Shown: positions 42,907 to 51,512, counted from the stretch's first letter. The stretch: 64,000 nt of DNA from Lachnospiraceae bacterium UBA1721 (GCA_002317155.1 DCIR01000055.1:1-64000), one strand, 5' to 3'. The notes: a model not told the origin generated them from the letters alone. Numbers and translations are program-made.

Positions 42907-43581
42907 ATGGATATCAGAAATGAACTTTTATCGCTTAAGGAAGAAGCCTATGGTGATTTCCAGGCCAAGATAGTTCCTAATATTGAGCGAGAGCGGATTA
43001 TAGGAATCAGAATTCCGATGCTTCGCCAATTAGCTAAGAAATTAAAAAATGCTCCTGAAGTAAAAAGCTTTTTTGCTTCTTTGCCGCATAAATATTATGA
43101 GGAAAATATTCTGCATATAATCCTTATAGAGGATATTAAGGATTACGATGAGTGCATGTCAGAAATAGAAAGGTTTTTGCCATACATGGATTGCTGGGCA
43201 GTGACGGATGATAAAGTTCCGAAGGTTCTTGCCAAGCATCGCGATGAATTGATTAAGGATGTGTACAGATGGGTTCAGTCAAAGGAAACTTATACCTGCA
43301 GGTATGGTTTGCATATGCTTATGTCGCAGTATTTGGATGCAGATTTTAAGCCGGAGTATCTGGAGCTGGCAGCAGGAGTAAGGTCAGAGGAATACTACGT
43401 GAACATGATGAATGCGTGGTATTTTGCGACTGCACTTGCCAAGCAGTGGGATGCCACGATACCATATATCGAAAAATATAAGCTGGATTCTTGGACTCAC
43501 AATAAAACTATACAAAAGGCGATTGAAAGCTTCAGAGTAACCGATGAACATAAAGCATATTTGCGAAGCCTTAAAGTGTAG
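42907..43581 (+). CDS. AlkD-like DNA alkylation repair protein
   Basis: 224-residue all-helical HEAT-like protein of the AlkC/AlkD family, which excises alkylated bases such as N3- and N7-methylpurines. Signatures: RIIGIRIPMLRQLAKKLK, ILHIILIEDIKDYDEC, the active-site region YMDCWAVTDDKVPKVL, RYGLHMLMSQYLD and NMMNAWYFATALAKQW. AGAAGGAG precedes ATG 42907. Typical length. Its position near the methyltransferase may be coincidence. Confidence 0.93.
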   Translation: MDIRNELLSLKEEAYGDFQAKIVPNIERERIIGIRIPMLRQLAKKLKNAPEVKSFFASLPHKYYEENILHIILIEDIKDYDECMSEIERFLPYMDCWAVTDDKVPKVLAKHRDELIKDVYRWVQSKETYTCRYGLHMLMSQYLDADFKPEYLELAAGVRSEEYYVNMMNAWYFATALAKQWDATIPYIEKYKLDSWTHNKTIQKAIESFRVTDEHKAYLRSLKV

Positions 43582-43678
43582 AATGATTTTGAGTCTTGAT
43601 GTATAATTTATTCGTTCGTTTTGGGTAGTGTGGATTTTAATGTGAGTAATTCAAAATAACATGTGAGATGGAGACGAC

Positions 43679-45934
43679 ATGGATATCAACCAGTTGAAAT
43701 CAATGGAGCCGTTGTTTGGTTCATGGTATGTGACAGACGTTCTTGGCGAAGGAAGTTTTGGTAAGGTCTTTGAGATCGAGAAACGTGACGAACGCTTTGG
43801 CAAGGTATATAAAGCGGCATTAAAAGTGATCAGCATTCCACAGAACAGTGGAGAAATCCAGAGTCTTAAAAGTGAGGGAATGACTGACAAGGATGTGTCT
43901 GACTATTACATGGGAATTGTAAAGGAAGTCATAAACGAGTACGATTTGATGGCGCGCCTTAAGGGTAACAGTTATATAGTCAGCTGCGAGGATTATTATA
44001 TTTTGGATCATGCTGACGGAATGGGCTGTGACATTTTGATTCGCATGGAATTACTCTATCCGCTGGTTAAAACGCTTGCATCCAGAGAACTTACTGAGAG
44101 AGAAGTTATTCAGCTTGGAATAGATCTTTGTCATGCATTGGAAGTATGTCAAAATTACAATATCATCCATAGAGATATTAAGCCTGAGAATGTATTTATA
44201 TCTGATATTGGTACTTATAAGCTTGGTGACTTTGGAATAGCACGAACTGTTGAAAAAACTACCAGTACTATGTCAAAAAAAGGTACCTATACATATATGG
44301 CACCTGAAATTTATCATGGAAGGTCATATGGTAAGAATGTAGATATTTATTCTATTGGTTTGGTAATGTATCGACTGCTAAATAAGAACAGAGCACCTTT
44401 TGTCCCTCCGTTTCCGAATCAAATCAGTTATTCAGACAAGGAAAATGCGCTTGTCAGACGTATGAGTGGTGAGATGCTGCCTGAACCTGAAGGTGGTTGT
44501 GTGGAATTGAAGCGAGTTGTTTTGAAGGCGAGTGCATTCAGAGCAGAGAATCGTTATCAGAATCCTGAAAATCTAAGAGCAGACCTTGAAAAGGTTCTTT
44601 ACAAATTGGATTCATCAAGTATGACGGAACCGTCTAATTCAGTGGATTCAAGGGATGAAACCACTTTGGATTTTAACAATTATCCACAAGTGGCCGCTGA
44701 AGCAACACCCGAGGTAATTCATAAAGATAATTCTCTGAATATAGATGATGAGATTACGACATCATTTTCATATAATGCTATTCAAGCCGGTATGCCGGAG
44801 GCATATGCAGGTATACAGGCGCAGCCGTACATGCAGAATGCACAGTCTTCTGTACAGAATATAAATTCACAGAATATTAACGTTCAAAACGCCGGTATGC
44901 AGTCTGTACAATACGCACAGTCTGCGCAGTATGGACAACAGAATTCATATATACAGCCTGTGCAGTATGCGCAACAGAATCCATATGCACAGTCCGTGCA
45001 GTATGCGCAACAGAATTCGTATGCGCAGCCAGTGCAGTATGTGCAGCAGAATCCGTATACGCAGCCAGATCAATTTATGCAGCAGGCAAATGCTGTTAAG
45101 CAGCCAAGTGTTAAAGCGATAGCCGTTGAGCCGATGCATGGCCGATATAAGGCGCTTACTATTATTTCTGCAATAGTTATTGGTATACTTGGTGGTCTTA
45201 CTGGTGCTTTGACGGATATTTATATAGAAAAAAACGGAATTAATTATAGAGCAATACAGCTTAATCCGTTTGAGGTGGCATGTCTTATTGTAATGGTTCT
45301 TTCTGTTATAGGTTTTTTGAAGTGTGGACGATATGCTTTTTATGAAAAGAAACCGAAGCAGGTATTCAGGATAATTGGAATTGCTTTTGCCGGAGTATTA
45401 TGGCTGATTCAGGCAATTATGTTTGGACTATCGTTTTCGTATTCGTATAAATTCTTTCCGATTAGAATATCTTATTTAATTGGAAATAGAGATACTAGGT
45501 ACATATATTTTTTGTGGGCAGATATATTGGCGCTCCTTGGAGCAGTAATCATTCTTTGTGTGGTCGATTCTTTGCATAAGAGAAACACCAAAGTAGTAAA
45601 ACTTATATTAACTATCGCAGGCGGGGGAGTATTAACATTTGTTCATACCATTCTGCGTATTATTCGAAATAATTACTGGATTACCAAAGTAGAAATAATA
45701 GGTATGATTTTGCTTGTACTATTGTTCATACTAGGTGTTTTGTGCGAAGCTGTAATGAAAAGTAGATTGCAGATGGTTATGAAGCGAGTATGGCTGATGC
45801 TGGTATTTCTACTTATAGTATTTTTAATTGCAGGAAGAGTGTTATCAATGGAGCTTCTTCTATGGAGTGCTGCGATTATGGGAATAGTGGTTGCATACTG
45901 GAGTAACAAAGTAGAAATCAAAAACAAAGTATAA
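43679..45934 (+). CDS. eukaryotic-type Ser/Thr protein kinase with Q/N-rich repeats and membrane domain
   Basis: 751 residues. An N-terminal kinase domain (~15-310) has all key residues: LGEGSFGKVFEI, K49, HRDIKPENVF (164-173), DFGIA (184-188) and MAPEIY. A Gln/Asn/Tyr-rich low-complexity linker (~385-480) carries four 12-residue repeats. The C-terminal ~250 residues hold seven or eight hydrophobic segments (ALTIISAIVIGILGGLTGAL first), unlike PknB-type kinases with one helix and PASTA repeats. It probably signals from the membrane; no cognate phosphatase is nearby. It is followed by short tandem repeats and a terminator that overlaps the fab promoter. Confidence 0.9.
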   Translation: MDINQLKSMEPLFGSWYVTDVLGEGSFGKVFEIEKRDERFGKVYKAALKVISIPQNSGEIQSLKSEGMTDKDVSDYYMGIVKEVINEYDLMARLKGNSYIVSCEDYYILDHADGMGCDILIRMELLYPLVKTLASRELTEREVIQLGIDLCHALEVCQNYNIIHRDIKPENVFISDIGTYKLGDFGIARTVEKTTSTMSKKGTYTYMAPEIYHGRSYGKNVDIYSIGLVMYRLLNKNRAPFVPPFPNQISYSDKENALVRRMSGEMLPEPEGGCVELKRVVLKASAFRAENRYQNPENLRADLEKVLYKLDSSSMTEPSNSVDSRDETTLDFNNYPQVAAEATPEVIHKDNSLNIDDEITTSFSYNAIQAGMPEAYAGIQAQPYMQNAQSSVQNINSQNINVQNAGMQSVQYAQSAQYGQQNSYIQPVQYAQQNPYAQSVQYAQQNSYAQPVQYVQQNPYTQPDQFMQQANAVKQPSVKAIAVEPMHGRYKALTIISAIVIGILGGLTGALTDIYIEKNGINYRAIQLNPFEVACLIVMVLSVIGFLKCGRYAFYEKKPKQVFRIIGIAFAGVLWLIQAIMFGLSFSYSYKFFPIRISYLIGNRDTRYIYFLWADILALLGAVIILCVVDSLHKRNTKVVKLILTIAGGGVLTFVHTILRIIRNNYWITKVEIIGMILLVLLFILGVLCEAVMKSRLQMVMKRVWLMLVFLLIVFLIAGRVLSMELLLWSAAIMGIVVAYWSNKVEIKNKV
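44927..45070. repeat. in-frame 36-bp tandem repeat, four units
   Basis: Units at 44927, 44963, 44999 and 45035 encode QYxQQN(S/P)Y(I/A/T)Q-x-(V/D). They form the core of the kinase's Gln/Asn/Tyr-rich linker. Confidence 0.9.
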
Positions 45935-45970
45935 AATAGGAATAAAGCATAAGACAGGAACAAAGCAAAA
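45917..45970. repeat. 18-bp degenerate tandem repeat over the kinase stop codon
   Basis: ATCAAAAACAAAGTATAA ends with the stop codon of the kinase gene, and AATAGGAATAAAGCATAA and GACAGGAACAAAGCAAAA follow directly (14 of 18 identical to each other, 12 of 18 to the first). Confidence 0.65.
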
Positions 45971-46009
45971 GATAATATGTAATGTAGTAAAAATAATTTA
46001 ACACGTAGG

Positions 46010-46038
46010 TTGACATACTACATGCAAAATAATATAAA
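46010..46038 (+). promoter_or_regulatory. promoter of the fatty-acid synthesis operon
   Basis: TTGACA, 17 nt, TATAAA. Expected transcription start is near 46045, about 113 nt before acpP. The FabT-type operators lie immediately downstream. Confidence 0.75.
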
Positions 46039-46112
46039 GTATTTCGGAAATCAAAATATTTGATAGTCAAACTATTTGACGTTCAAAATATTTTAACCGA
46101 AATACTTTTTTT
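46036..46112 (+). terminator. terminator-like inverted repeat before acpP
   Basis: AAAGTATTTCGG and CCGAAATACTTT pair perfectly over 12 bp around a 49-nt interior that contains both operators, then a T-run. Only read-through RNA from upstream contains both arms, since initiation at the promoter (46010) begins within the left arm. So it would stop kinase transcripts but spare fab transcripts. Confidence 0.65.
46059..46087. promoter_or_regulatory. paired FabT-type operators
   Basis: TTTGATAGTCAAA (46059-46071) and TTTGACGTTCAAA (46075-46087) are both TTTGA-N3-TCAAA palindromes with centres 16 bp apart. Streptococcal FabT binds a site of the form TTTGAT-TATCAAA. The MarR-type regulator at the end of this operon is the likely binder; binding here would block the promoter just upstream. 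Confidence 0.7.
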
Positions 46113-46157
46113 GTGTTTCGATACTATTAAATTATTTTATAAAGTGAGGAAAAAAAC

Positions 46158-46391
46158 ATGTTAGAGAAATTGACTGAGCTCATCGTTGAAAAGCTTGATG
46201 TAGAGGCAGAGAAGGTTACTGCTGAAACTTCTTTCAAGGAGGATCTTGAAATCGATTCACTTGATCTTTTTGATCTTGTAATGAACGTTGAGGAAGCATT
46301 TGGTGTAGAAATCCCTTCTGAGGATCTTGAGGGCATCAAGACTGTTGGCGATATGGTAGCTTACCTTGAGTCACACGGTGCTAACGCATAA
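46158..46391 (+). CDS. acpP: acyl carrier protein
   Basis: Carries growing acyl chains on a phosphopantetheine arm. 77 residues; the attachment Ser is in EIDSLDLFDLVM (DSLD motif), and the acidic helix SLDLFDLVMNVEEAFGVEIP is typical. AGTGAGG lies before ATG 46158. It opens the fab operon behind the regulated promoter and is followed by a small hairpin that may keep ACP levels above those of the enzymes. Confidence 0.98.
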   Translation: MLEKLTELIVEKLDVEAEKVTAETSFKEDLEIDSLDLFDLVMNVEEAFGVEIPSEDLEGIKTVGDMVAYLESHGANA

Positions 46392-46414
46392 TTTGTAAAT
46401 GTTTATTAGCAACT

Positions 46415-46437
46415 GGCTCAGGGCTATGAACTGAGCC
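46415..46437 (+). other. hairpin between acpP and fabK
   Basis: GGCTCAG / CTGAGCC pairs over 7 bp with a 9-nt loop and no T-run. It may be a processing or 3'-stabilising structure that lets acpP RNA accumulate. Confidence 0.45.
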
Positions 46438-46463
46438 TGATTGCATAATTCGGGAGTATTATC

Positions 46464-47402
46464 ATGAATACAAAGATTACAGAACTGCTTGGTATTCAGT
46501 ATCCTGTTATTCAGGGTGGTATGGCATGGGTTGCAGAACACAACCTTGCAGCAGCTGTTTCCAATGCAGGCGGATTCGGTATTATCGGCGCAGCTTCAGC
46601 TCCTCCGGAAATAGTACGTGAAGAAATCCGTAAGTGTAAGGAACTTACCGATAAGCCTTTTGGTGTAAACGTAATGCTTATGAACCCCAACGCAGATGAG
46701 GTTGCTCAGATTGTGATTGAGGAAGGCGTTAAGGCAGTTACCACCGGTGCCGGCAATCCTGCCAAGTATATGGCAATGTGGAAAGAGGCCGGAGTTAAGG
46801 TTATGCCTGTTGTTGCCAGCGTTGCAATGGCTCGTCTCATGGAGAGAGCAGGAGCAGATGCTGTTGTTGCTGAAGGTATGGAGAGTGGTGGACATATTGG
46901 TCAGACTACTACCATGGCACTTCTTCCCCAGGTTGTTGACGCTGTATCGATTCCTGTAATCGGTGCCGGCGGTATTGCTGACGGAAGAGGAATGGCTGCA
47001 GCACTTATGCTCGGAGCAGAGGCAGTTCAGGTAGGAACCGCATTCCTTGTAGCTAAGGAAAACATAGTTCATGAGAACTATCGTAAGAAGGTTATTTCAG
47101 CAAGTGATATTGATTCAGCTGTTACCGGAATGTCTACCGGACATCCTGTAAGAAGTATCAAGAACAAGATGACCAAGGAGTACCTCAGAATGGAGAAGGA
47201 AGGCGTAGAGCTCATGGAGCTTGAGAATCTTACTCTCGGTTCACTCAGACGTGCAGTTATCGAAGGTGACGCGCAGATGGGTACTGTAATGGCCGGACAG
47301 ATTGCCGGAATGATCAAGGAAGAAAAGACCTGCCAGCAGATCGTAGAGGATATGGTAGCAGGGGCTATTGAAGAAATCAAAAAGGCTTCTAGATTTGTAT
47401 AG
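46464..47402 (+). CDS. fabK: FMN-dependent enoyl-ACP reductase II
   Basis: Catalyses the last reduction of each elongation round with NAD(P)H. 312-residue TIM barrel: QYPVIQGGMAWVAEHNLAAA, NAGGFGIIGAAS, PFGVNVMLMNPNADEV, AEGMESGGHIGQ with the catalytic His, IPVIGAGGIADGRGMAAAL and GAEAVQVGTAFLVAKE. FabK replaces FabI in this operon, a form insensitive to classical FabI inhibitors. Second gene; a strong hairpin follows. Confidence 0.97.
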   Translation: MNTKITELLGIQYPVIQGGMAWVAEHNLAAAVSNAGGFGIIGAASAPPEIVREEIRKCKELTDKPFGVNVMLMNPNADEVAQIVIEEGVKAVTTGAGNPAKYMAMWKEAGVKVMPVVASVAMARLMERAGADAVVAEGMESGGHIGQTTTMALLPQVVDAVSIPVIGAGGIADGRGMAAALMLGAEAVQVGTAFLVAKENIVHENYRKKVISASDIDSAVTGMSTGHPVRSIKNKMTKEYLRMEKEGVELMELENLTLGSLRRAVIEGDAQMGTVMAGQIAGMIKEEKTCQQIVEDMVAGAIEEIKKASRFV

Positions 47403-47415
47403 AAGATATTTTAAG

Positions 47416-47452
47416 GAGCTTCAAGATTTGTATAATCTTGAAGCTCTTCTTT
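47416..47452 (+). terminator. strong hairpin inside the fab operon (attenuator-like)
   Basis: GAGCTTCAAGATT / AATCTTGAAGCTC is a perfect 13-bp stem with a TGTAT loop, followed by TTCTTT. The sequence before it (CTTCTAGATTTGTATAGAAG) repeats its loop region. Partial termination here would lower fabG and later genes relative to acpP-fabK. Confidence 0.6.
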
Positions 47453-47466
47453 AGAGGAGATAGGAA

Positions 47467-48207
47467 ATGCTTCAGAATAAAATTGCGCTGGTAACAGGCG
47501 CGAGCAGAGGAATCGGAAGAGCAATTGCTGTTTCACTTGCCGAAGCAGGAGCTTATGTAATTGTCAATTACGCCGGTTCTGAGGATAAGGCTAACGAGAC
47601 TCTCGCACTGATTCGTGAGAAGGGTGGAGACGGCGAATGCGTTAAGTGTGATATTGCAGATGAAAATGAATGCAGCGAGATGTGCAAGGCTGTTTTGGAT
47701 AAACATGGCAAGGTAGATATTCTTGTCAACAATGCGGGCATTACCCGTGATAAGCTTGTGATGGCTATGAGCGATAAGGATTTTATGGATGTAATTAATA
47801 CCAATTTGCTCGGTGCCTTCCACATGATCAGAAATCTTTCAAGAAATTTCCTTAAGCTCAAGGGCGGAAGAATTATTAATATCGCTTCTGTAAGCGGAGT
47901 GCTTGGAAATGCAGGACAGGCAAATTATTCATCATCAAAAGCCGGAATTATCGGTTTGACCAAGAGCGTGGCAAGAGAATTTGCAGGTAAGAGCGTATGC
48001 GTAAATGCAGTTGCTCCCGGATTTATTCAGACTGATATGACAGATGCTATGCCTCAGGCGGTTAAGGATGCGGCAATCGAGACTATTCCTATGAAGAAAA
48101 TGGGACAGCCCGAGGATATTGCAGCAACAGTGAGATTTTTGGCAAGCGAAGATGCAAAATACATCACCGGTCAGGTTATTTGTGTAGATGGTGGTATGGC
48201 TATTTAA
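47467..48207 (+). CDS. fabG: 3-oxoacyl-ACP reductase
   Basis: NADPH-dependent reduction of 3-oxoacyl-ACP. 246-residue classical SDR: ALVTGASRGIGRAIAVSLAE, NNAG in DILVNNAGITRDKLVMAM, catalytic NIASVSGVLGNAGQANYSSS with YSSSKAG (Y-x3-K), APGFIQTDMTDAMP. GAGGAGATAGGAA lies before ATG 47467. Third gene; a 123-nt spacer with only weak structure separates it from fabF. Confidence 0.97.
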   Translation: MLQNKIALVTGASRGIGRAIAVSLAEAGAYVIVNYAGSEDKANETLALIREKGGDGECVKCDIADENECSEMCKAVLDKHGKVDILVNNAGITRDKLVMAMSDKDFMDVINTNLLGAFHMIRNLSRNFLKLKGGRIINIASVSGVLGNAGQANYSSSKAGIIGLTKSVAREFAGKSVCVNAVAPGFIQTDMTDAMPQAVKDAAIETIPMKKMGQPEDIAATVRFLASEDAKYITGQVICVDGGMAI

Positions 48208-48330
48208 GGTAGACCATTAGCTTGGTTGATTTGATTCACTACTTATATATTTATCGACTTATTCGAATGGTCGATTTATTTACACAGTGTCCTATGAGGG
48301 GACTTTTCACAGACTAGAATGGAGAAAAAC

Positions 48331-49566
48331 ATGAAGAGAAGAGTAGTAGTTACCGGACTTGGAGCAATCACTCCCATTGGTAATAATGTGGAGGAATTTT
48401 GGAACGGAATTAAGCAGAGCAAGCTTGGATTTGCACCCATTACCCATTTTGATACCACAGATTATAAGTGCAAGATCGCAGCAGAGGTTAAGGATTTTGT
48501 TCCTACTGATTATATGGAAAAGGCTGCAGCAAAGCATATGGAGCAGTTCAGCCAGTTCGCTGTGGTAGCAGCAGGTGAGGCTCTCAAGGATTCAGGACTT
48601 GATATGGAGAAGGAAGATCCCTTCAGAATCGGATGCTGCATCGGATGTGGTGTAGGAAGTATGCAGGCTATGGAAAGAGAGCATCTTCGTCTTGCAGAGA
48701 AAGGCCCCCGTTGGGTAAGCCCTCTTTTTGTTCCTATGCAGATTTCAAATATGGCAGCAGGTAACGTTAGTATTCAGTATGGCCTTAAGGGTAAAAATAT
48801 TGACATTGTAACTGCTTGTGCATCAGGAACCAATTCAATCGGTGAAGCTTTCCGTACAATTCAGTACGGTGATGCTGATGCAATGGTTGCAGGCGGAACC
48901 GAGAGCGCAATCACTCCTATGTGTATTGCAGGATTTTCATCAATGACAGCTCTTTCATTCTCTGAGGACCCTACAAGATGTTCTATTCCTTTTGATGTAG
49001 AGAGAAACGGATTTGTAATGGGTGAAGGCTCAGGTGTCGTTGTACTTGAAGAGCTTGAGCATGCTAAGGCTCGTGGAGCTAAGATTTATGCAGAGGTTGT
49101 AGGCTATGGATGCAGTGCAGATGCTTTCCATATCACTTCACCTGCAGAGGATGGTTCAGGTGCTGCAAGAGCAATGAGCAATGCTATTAATGATGCAGGT
49201 ATTGCTCCTTCAGATATTACTTATGTAAATGCACATGGTACCAGTACTCACCACAACGATCTTTTCGAGACAAGAGCTATTAAGCTTGCTTTCGGAGATC
49301 ACGCTAAGAATCTTAAGGTTAATTCAACCAAGTCTATGATTGGTCACCTTCTCGGAGCAGCAGGTGCGGTAGAGTTTATCACTTGTGTAAAGACTGTAGA
49401 AGAGGGATACATCCACGAGACAGTTGGTCTTAAGAATACTGATGAAGAGATGGATCTTGACTACTGCCGCGAGTCATACACCGGCGAGGTTCCTTATGCT
49501 ATCAGCAACTCACTTGGCTTTGGCGGACACAATGCAAGTATTCTTGTAAAGAAGTGGGAGGCTTAA
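48331..49566 (+). CDS. fabF: 3-oxoacyl-ACP synthase II
   Basis: Condenses malonyl-ACP with acyl-ACP. 411-residue thiolase-fold enzyme: [20 protein letters not shown], catalytic Cys in [18 protein letters not shown], His in [12 protein letters not shown] and Lys/His in [20 protein letters not shown] 48331 is chosen because GGAG is 6 nt upstream; ATG 48319 is part of that site. Spacing to fabZ is 1 nt. Confidence 0.97.
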   Translation: MKRRVVVTGLGAITPIGNNVEEFWNGIKQSKLGFAPITHFDTTDYKCKIAAEVKDFVPTDYMEKAAAKHMEQFSQFAVVAAGEALKDSGLDMEKEDPFRIGCCIGCGVGSMQAMEREHLRLAEKGPRWVSPLFVPMQISNMAAGNVSIQYGLKGKNIDIVTACASGTNSIGEAFRTIQYGDADAMVAGGTESAITPMCIAGFSSMTALSFSEDPTRCSIPFDVERNGFVMGEGSGVVVLEELEHAKARGAKIYAEVVGYGCSADAFHITSPAEDGSGAARAMSNAINDAGIAPSDITYVNAHGTSTHHNDLFETRAIKLAFGDHAKNLKVNSTKSMIGHLLGAAGAVEFITCVKTVEEGYIHETVGLKNTDEEMDLDYCRESYTGEVPYAISNSLGFGGHNASILVKKWEA

Positions 49567-49567
49567 A

Positions 49568-49996
49568 ATGTCAGTATATACAACAGCAGAAATAATGAAC
49601 ATTTTGCCTCATCGTCATCCCTTCCTTCTCATCGATACTATCGAGGAGCTTGAGGTTGGTAAGCGTGCTGTGGCAAAAAAATGCGTTACCTTTAATGAGC
49701 CCTGCTTCGCGGGACATTTCCCCGGAAATCCTGTTATGCCCGGAGTACTTATTCTCGAGGCACTTGCTCAGACCGGCGCAGTAGCACTTCTTGATCAGGA
49801 TGAGTTCAGAGGAAAGACTGCTTATTTTGCAGGAATGGAAAAGGTACGTTTCAAGAGAAAGGTTGTTCCAGGAGATACACTTGTACTTGAGGTTACTCTC
49901 GTAAAGCAGAAAGGACCTTTTGGTATCGCTAGTGCAGTTGCTACCGTAAACGGAGAAACCGCTGCAAGTGCAGAACTTACTTTTGCAGTTGGATGA
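49568..49996 (+). CDS. fabZ: 3-hydroxyacyl-ACP dehydratase
   Basis: Dehydrates 3-hydroxyacyl-ACP to trans-2-enoyl-ACP. 142-residue hotdog fold: [20 protein letters not shown], the catalytic His in [19 protein letters not shown] with the Glu following, and [25 protein letters not shown] lies in the end of fabF. FabZ alone, without FabN-type partners, implies that unsaturated chains are made otherwise. Confidence 0.97.
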   Translation: MSVYTTAEIMNILPHRHPFLLIDTIEELEVGKRAVAKKCVTFNEPCFAGHFPGNPVMPGVLILEALAQTGAVALLDQDEFRGKTAYFAGMEKVRFKRKVVPGDTLVLEVTLVKQKGPFGIASAVATVNGETAASAELTFAVG

Positions 49997-50024
49997 TGAT
50001 AAAAATAGGAATAGATTGATTAAT

Positions 50025-50954
50025 ATGGGAATTAAAATAATCGGAACAGGAAGCTATCTTCCTGAGAAAGTAATTACAAATAAGGACCTTGAGAGTTATC
50101 TCGATACCTCTGATGAATGGATTCGCGAGAGAACCGGTATAGGCAACAGACATGTGGCCGAAAAAGGTACAGAAACTGTAGCATCTCTTGGCGCAGAGGC
50201 TTCAAAAAGAGCAATGGAGATGGCCGGAGTGACTGCTGATGATATTGATTTAATCCTGGTTGCATCTTGTTCATCACAGGAACATCTTCCGTGTGTAGCC
50301 TGCCAGATTCAGGAAATACTCGGGGCAAAAAAAGTAGCAGCTTTTGATATCAATGCAGCATGTTCAGGATTTATGATTGCACTTTCTGTAGCGAATGCTT
50401 ACATTGAGACAGGTGCTTTTAAGCGTGCACTTGTAGTAGGAAGTGAAGTACTTTCAGAGCTTGTAGACTGGAACGACAGAGGAACCTGTATTCTTTTCGG
50501 AGATGGAGCTGGCGCTGCTGTTGTTGAAAAGGGTGAAGGCAGCTTCCACTATAGTCTCGGTGCTGACGGTACCGGCGGTAAGGTACTTTACTGCAACACT
50601 AATGAAAAGATTCAGATGATCGGCCAGGATGTATATATGTTTGCGACCAAGGTGGTGCCGATTGTCATTCGTGAGACACTTGAAAAGGCGCAGCTTACAA
50701 CTGATGACATAGACCTTTACATTCTTCATCAGGCAAACAGCCGTATCATTAAAACTATCTCAAGAAACCTCAAGGTTGATATTGAGAAGTTCCCGATGAA
50801 TATGGAAAAGGTCGGCAATATTTCTTCAGCTTCGATACCTGTTCTTCTTGATGAAATCAACAGACAGGGTATACTTGTAAGTGGAAAGAAGTATTTGTTT
50901 GCAGGCTTTGGTGCAGGACTTACTTATGGAGCCTGCATTGTAGATTGGGCTTAA
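50025..50954 (+). CDS. fabH: 3-oxoacyl-ACP synthase III
   Basis: Starts fatty acid synthesis by condensing acetyl-CoA (or branched acyl-CoA) with malonyl-ACP. 309 residues: IKIIGTGSYLPEKVITNKDL, SDEWIRERTGIGNRHVAE, catalytic Cys in FDINAACSGFMIALSVAN, His in LYILHQANSRIIKTIS, Asn in GNISSASIPVLLDE. Start ATG 50025 gives the standard N-terminus; TTG 50016, 5 nt after AGGA, is also possible. Here FabH is late in the operon, unlike the usual first position. Confidence 0.96.
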   Translation: MGIKIIGTGSYLPEKVITNKDLESYLDTSDEWIRERTGIGNRHVAEKGTETVASLGAEASKRAMEMAGVTADDIDLILVASCSSQEHLPCVACQIQEILGAKKVAAFDINAACSGFMIALSVANAYIETGAFKRALVVGSEVLSELVDWNDRGTCILFGDGAGAAVVEKGEGSFHYSLGADGTGGKVLYCNTNEKIQMIGQDVYMFATKVVPIVIRETLEKAQLTTDDIDLYILHQANSRIIKTISRNLKVDIEKFPMNMEKVGNISSASIPVLLDEINRQGILVSGKKYLFAGFGAGLTYGACIVDWA

Positions 50955-50969
50955 TGTGATAGAGGCGAT

Positions 50970-51009
50970 GCATTTCACATTTTAGCCTGTATGCTAAAGT
51001 GTGAAATGC
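50970..51009 (+). promoter_or_regulatory. 17-bp hairpin in front of the fabT-like gene
   Basis: GCATTTCACATTTTAGC / GCTAAAGTGTGAAATGC (one G-U) with a 6-nt loop ends 8 nt before the ATG at 51018, so it covers the region where a ribosome binding site should be. It lacks a T-run. It may limit translation of the regulator or mark a processing site. Confidence 0.6.
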
Positions 51010-51017
51010 GGTAGAAT

Positions 51018-51458
51018 ATGTCGAAAAAAGATAGTAATAATTTAAATGAATTACTGGCAACTTTATTCAATTCTATAATGATTACCGAGAGCAAGGCGAT
51101 TATCACCGAAGAGTTTAAGGATATAAGCCATAATGATATGCATATCATAGAGGCAGTCGGAATTGAAGAACCCAGAAAGATGTCTGAGATAGCCAAGCGT
51201 TTGGGGGTTACAGTCGGAACACTTACCACCAATATTAACAGCCTTGAGCGCAAGAATTATGTTATTCGTGAGCGTAGCGACTCTGACAAAAGAGTAGTGT
51301 TTGTGACATTGACCGAACGCGGAAGAAAGGCATTTTTTTATCACAGAGATTTTCACAAGAAATTAATCAGATCAGTGGTATCGGAATTTAGTTCAGATGA
51401 GAAAGAGGTACTCATGCGTTGCCTTAATAAGCTGAACGATTTCTTTACAAATGACTGA
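51018..51458 (+). CDS. fabT: MarR-family regulator, FabT-like
   Basis: 146-residue winged-helix dimer: HNDMHIIEAVGIEEPRKMSE, recognition region IAKRLGVTVGTLTTNINSLE, wing RERSDSDKRVVFVTLTERG. FabT in streptococci and its relatives bind TTTGA-type palindromes and repress fab genes when acyl-ACP is high. This gene closes the fab operon, and two such palindromes lie at its promoter, so feedback control of the whole operon is likely. Unusually the gene is last rather than first. It lacks a clear ribosome binding site because of the adjacent hairpin. Confidence 0.85.
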   Translation: MSKKDSNNLNELLATLFNSIMITESKAIITEEFKDISHNDMHIIEAVGIEEPRKMSEIAKRLGVTVGTLTTNINSLERKNYVIRERSDSDKRVVFVTLTERGRKAFFYHRDFHKKLIRSVVSEFSSDEKEVLMRCLNKLNDFFTND

Positions 51459-51512
51459 AATAGTGGATAATTAATATTGTGATGAAAATGACCGGATATT
51501 CTGGAGGGGTTA

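Noticed and set aside
44931..45139. Open frames in other phases across the kinase repeat region
   Set aside because: They are produced by the 36-bp repeat in other frames and carry no start signals.
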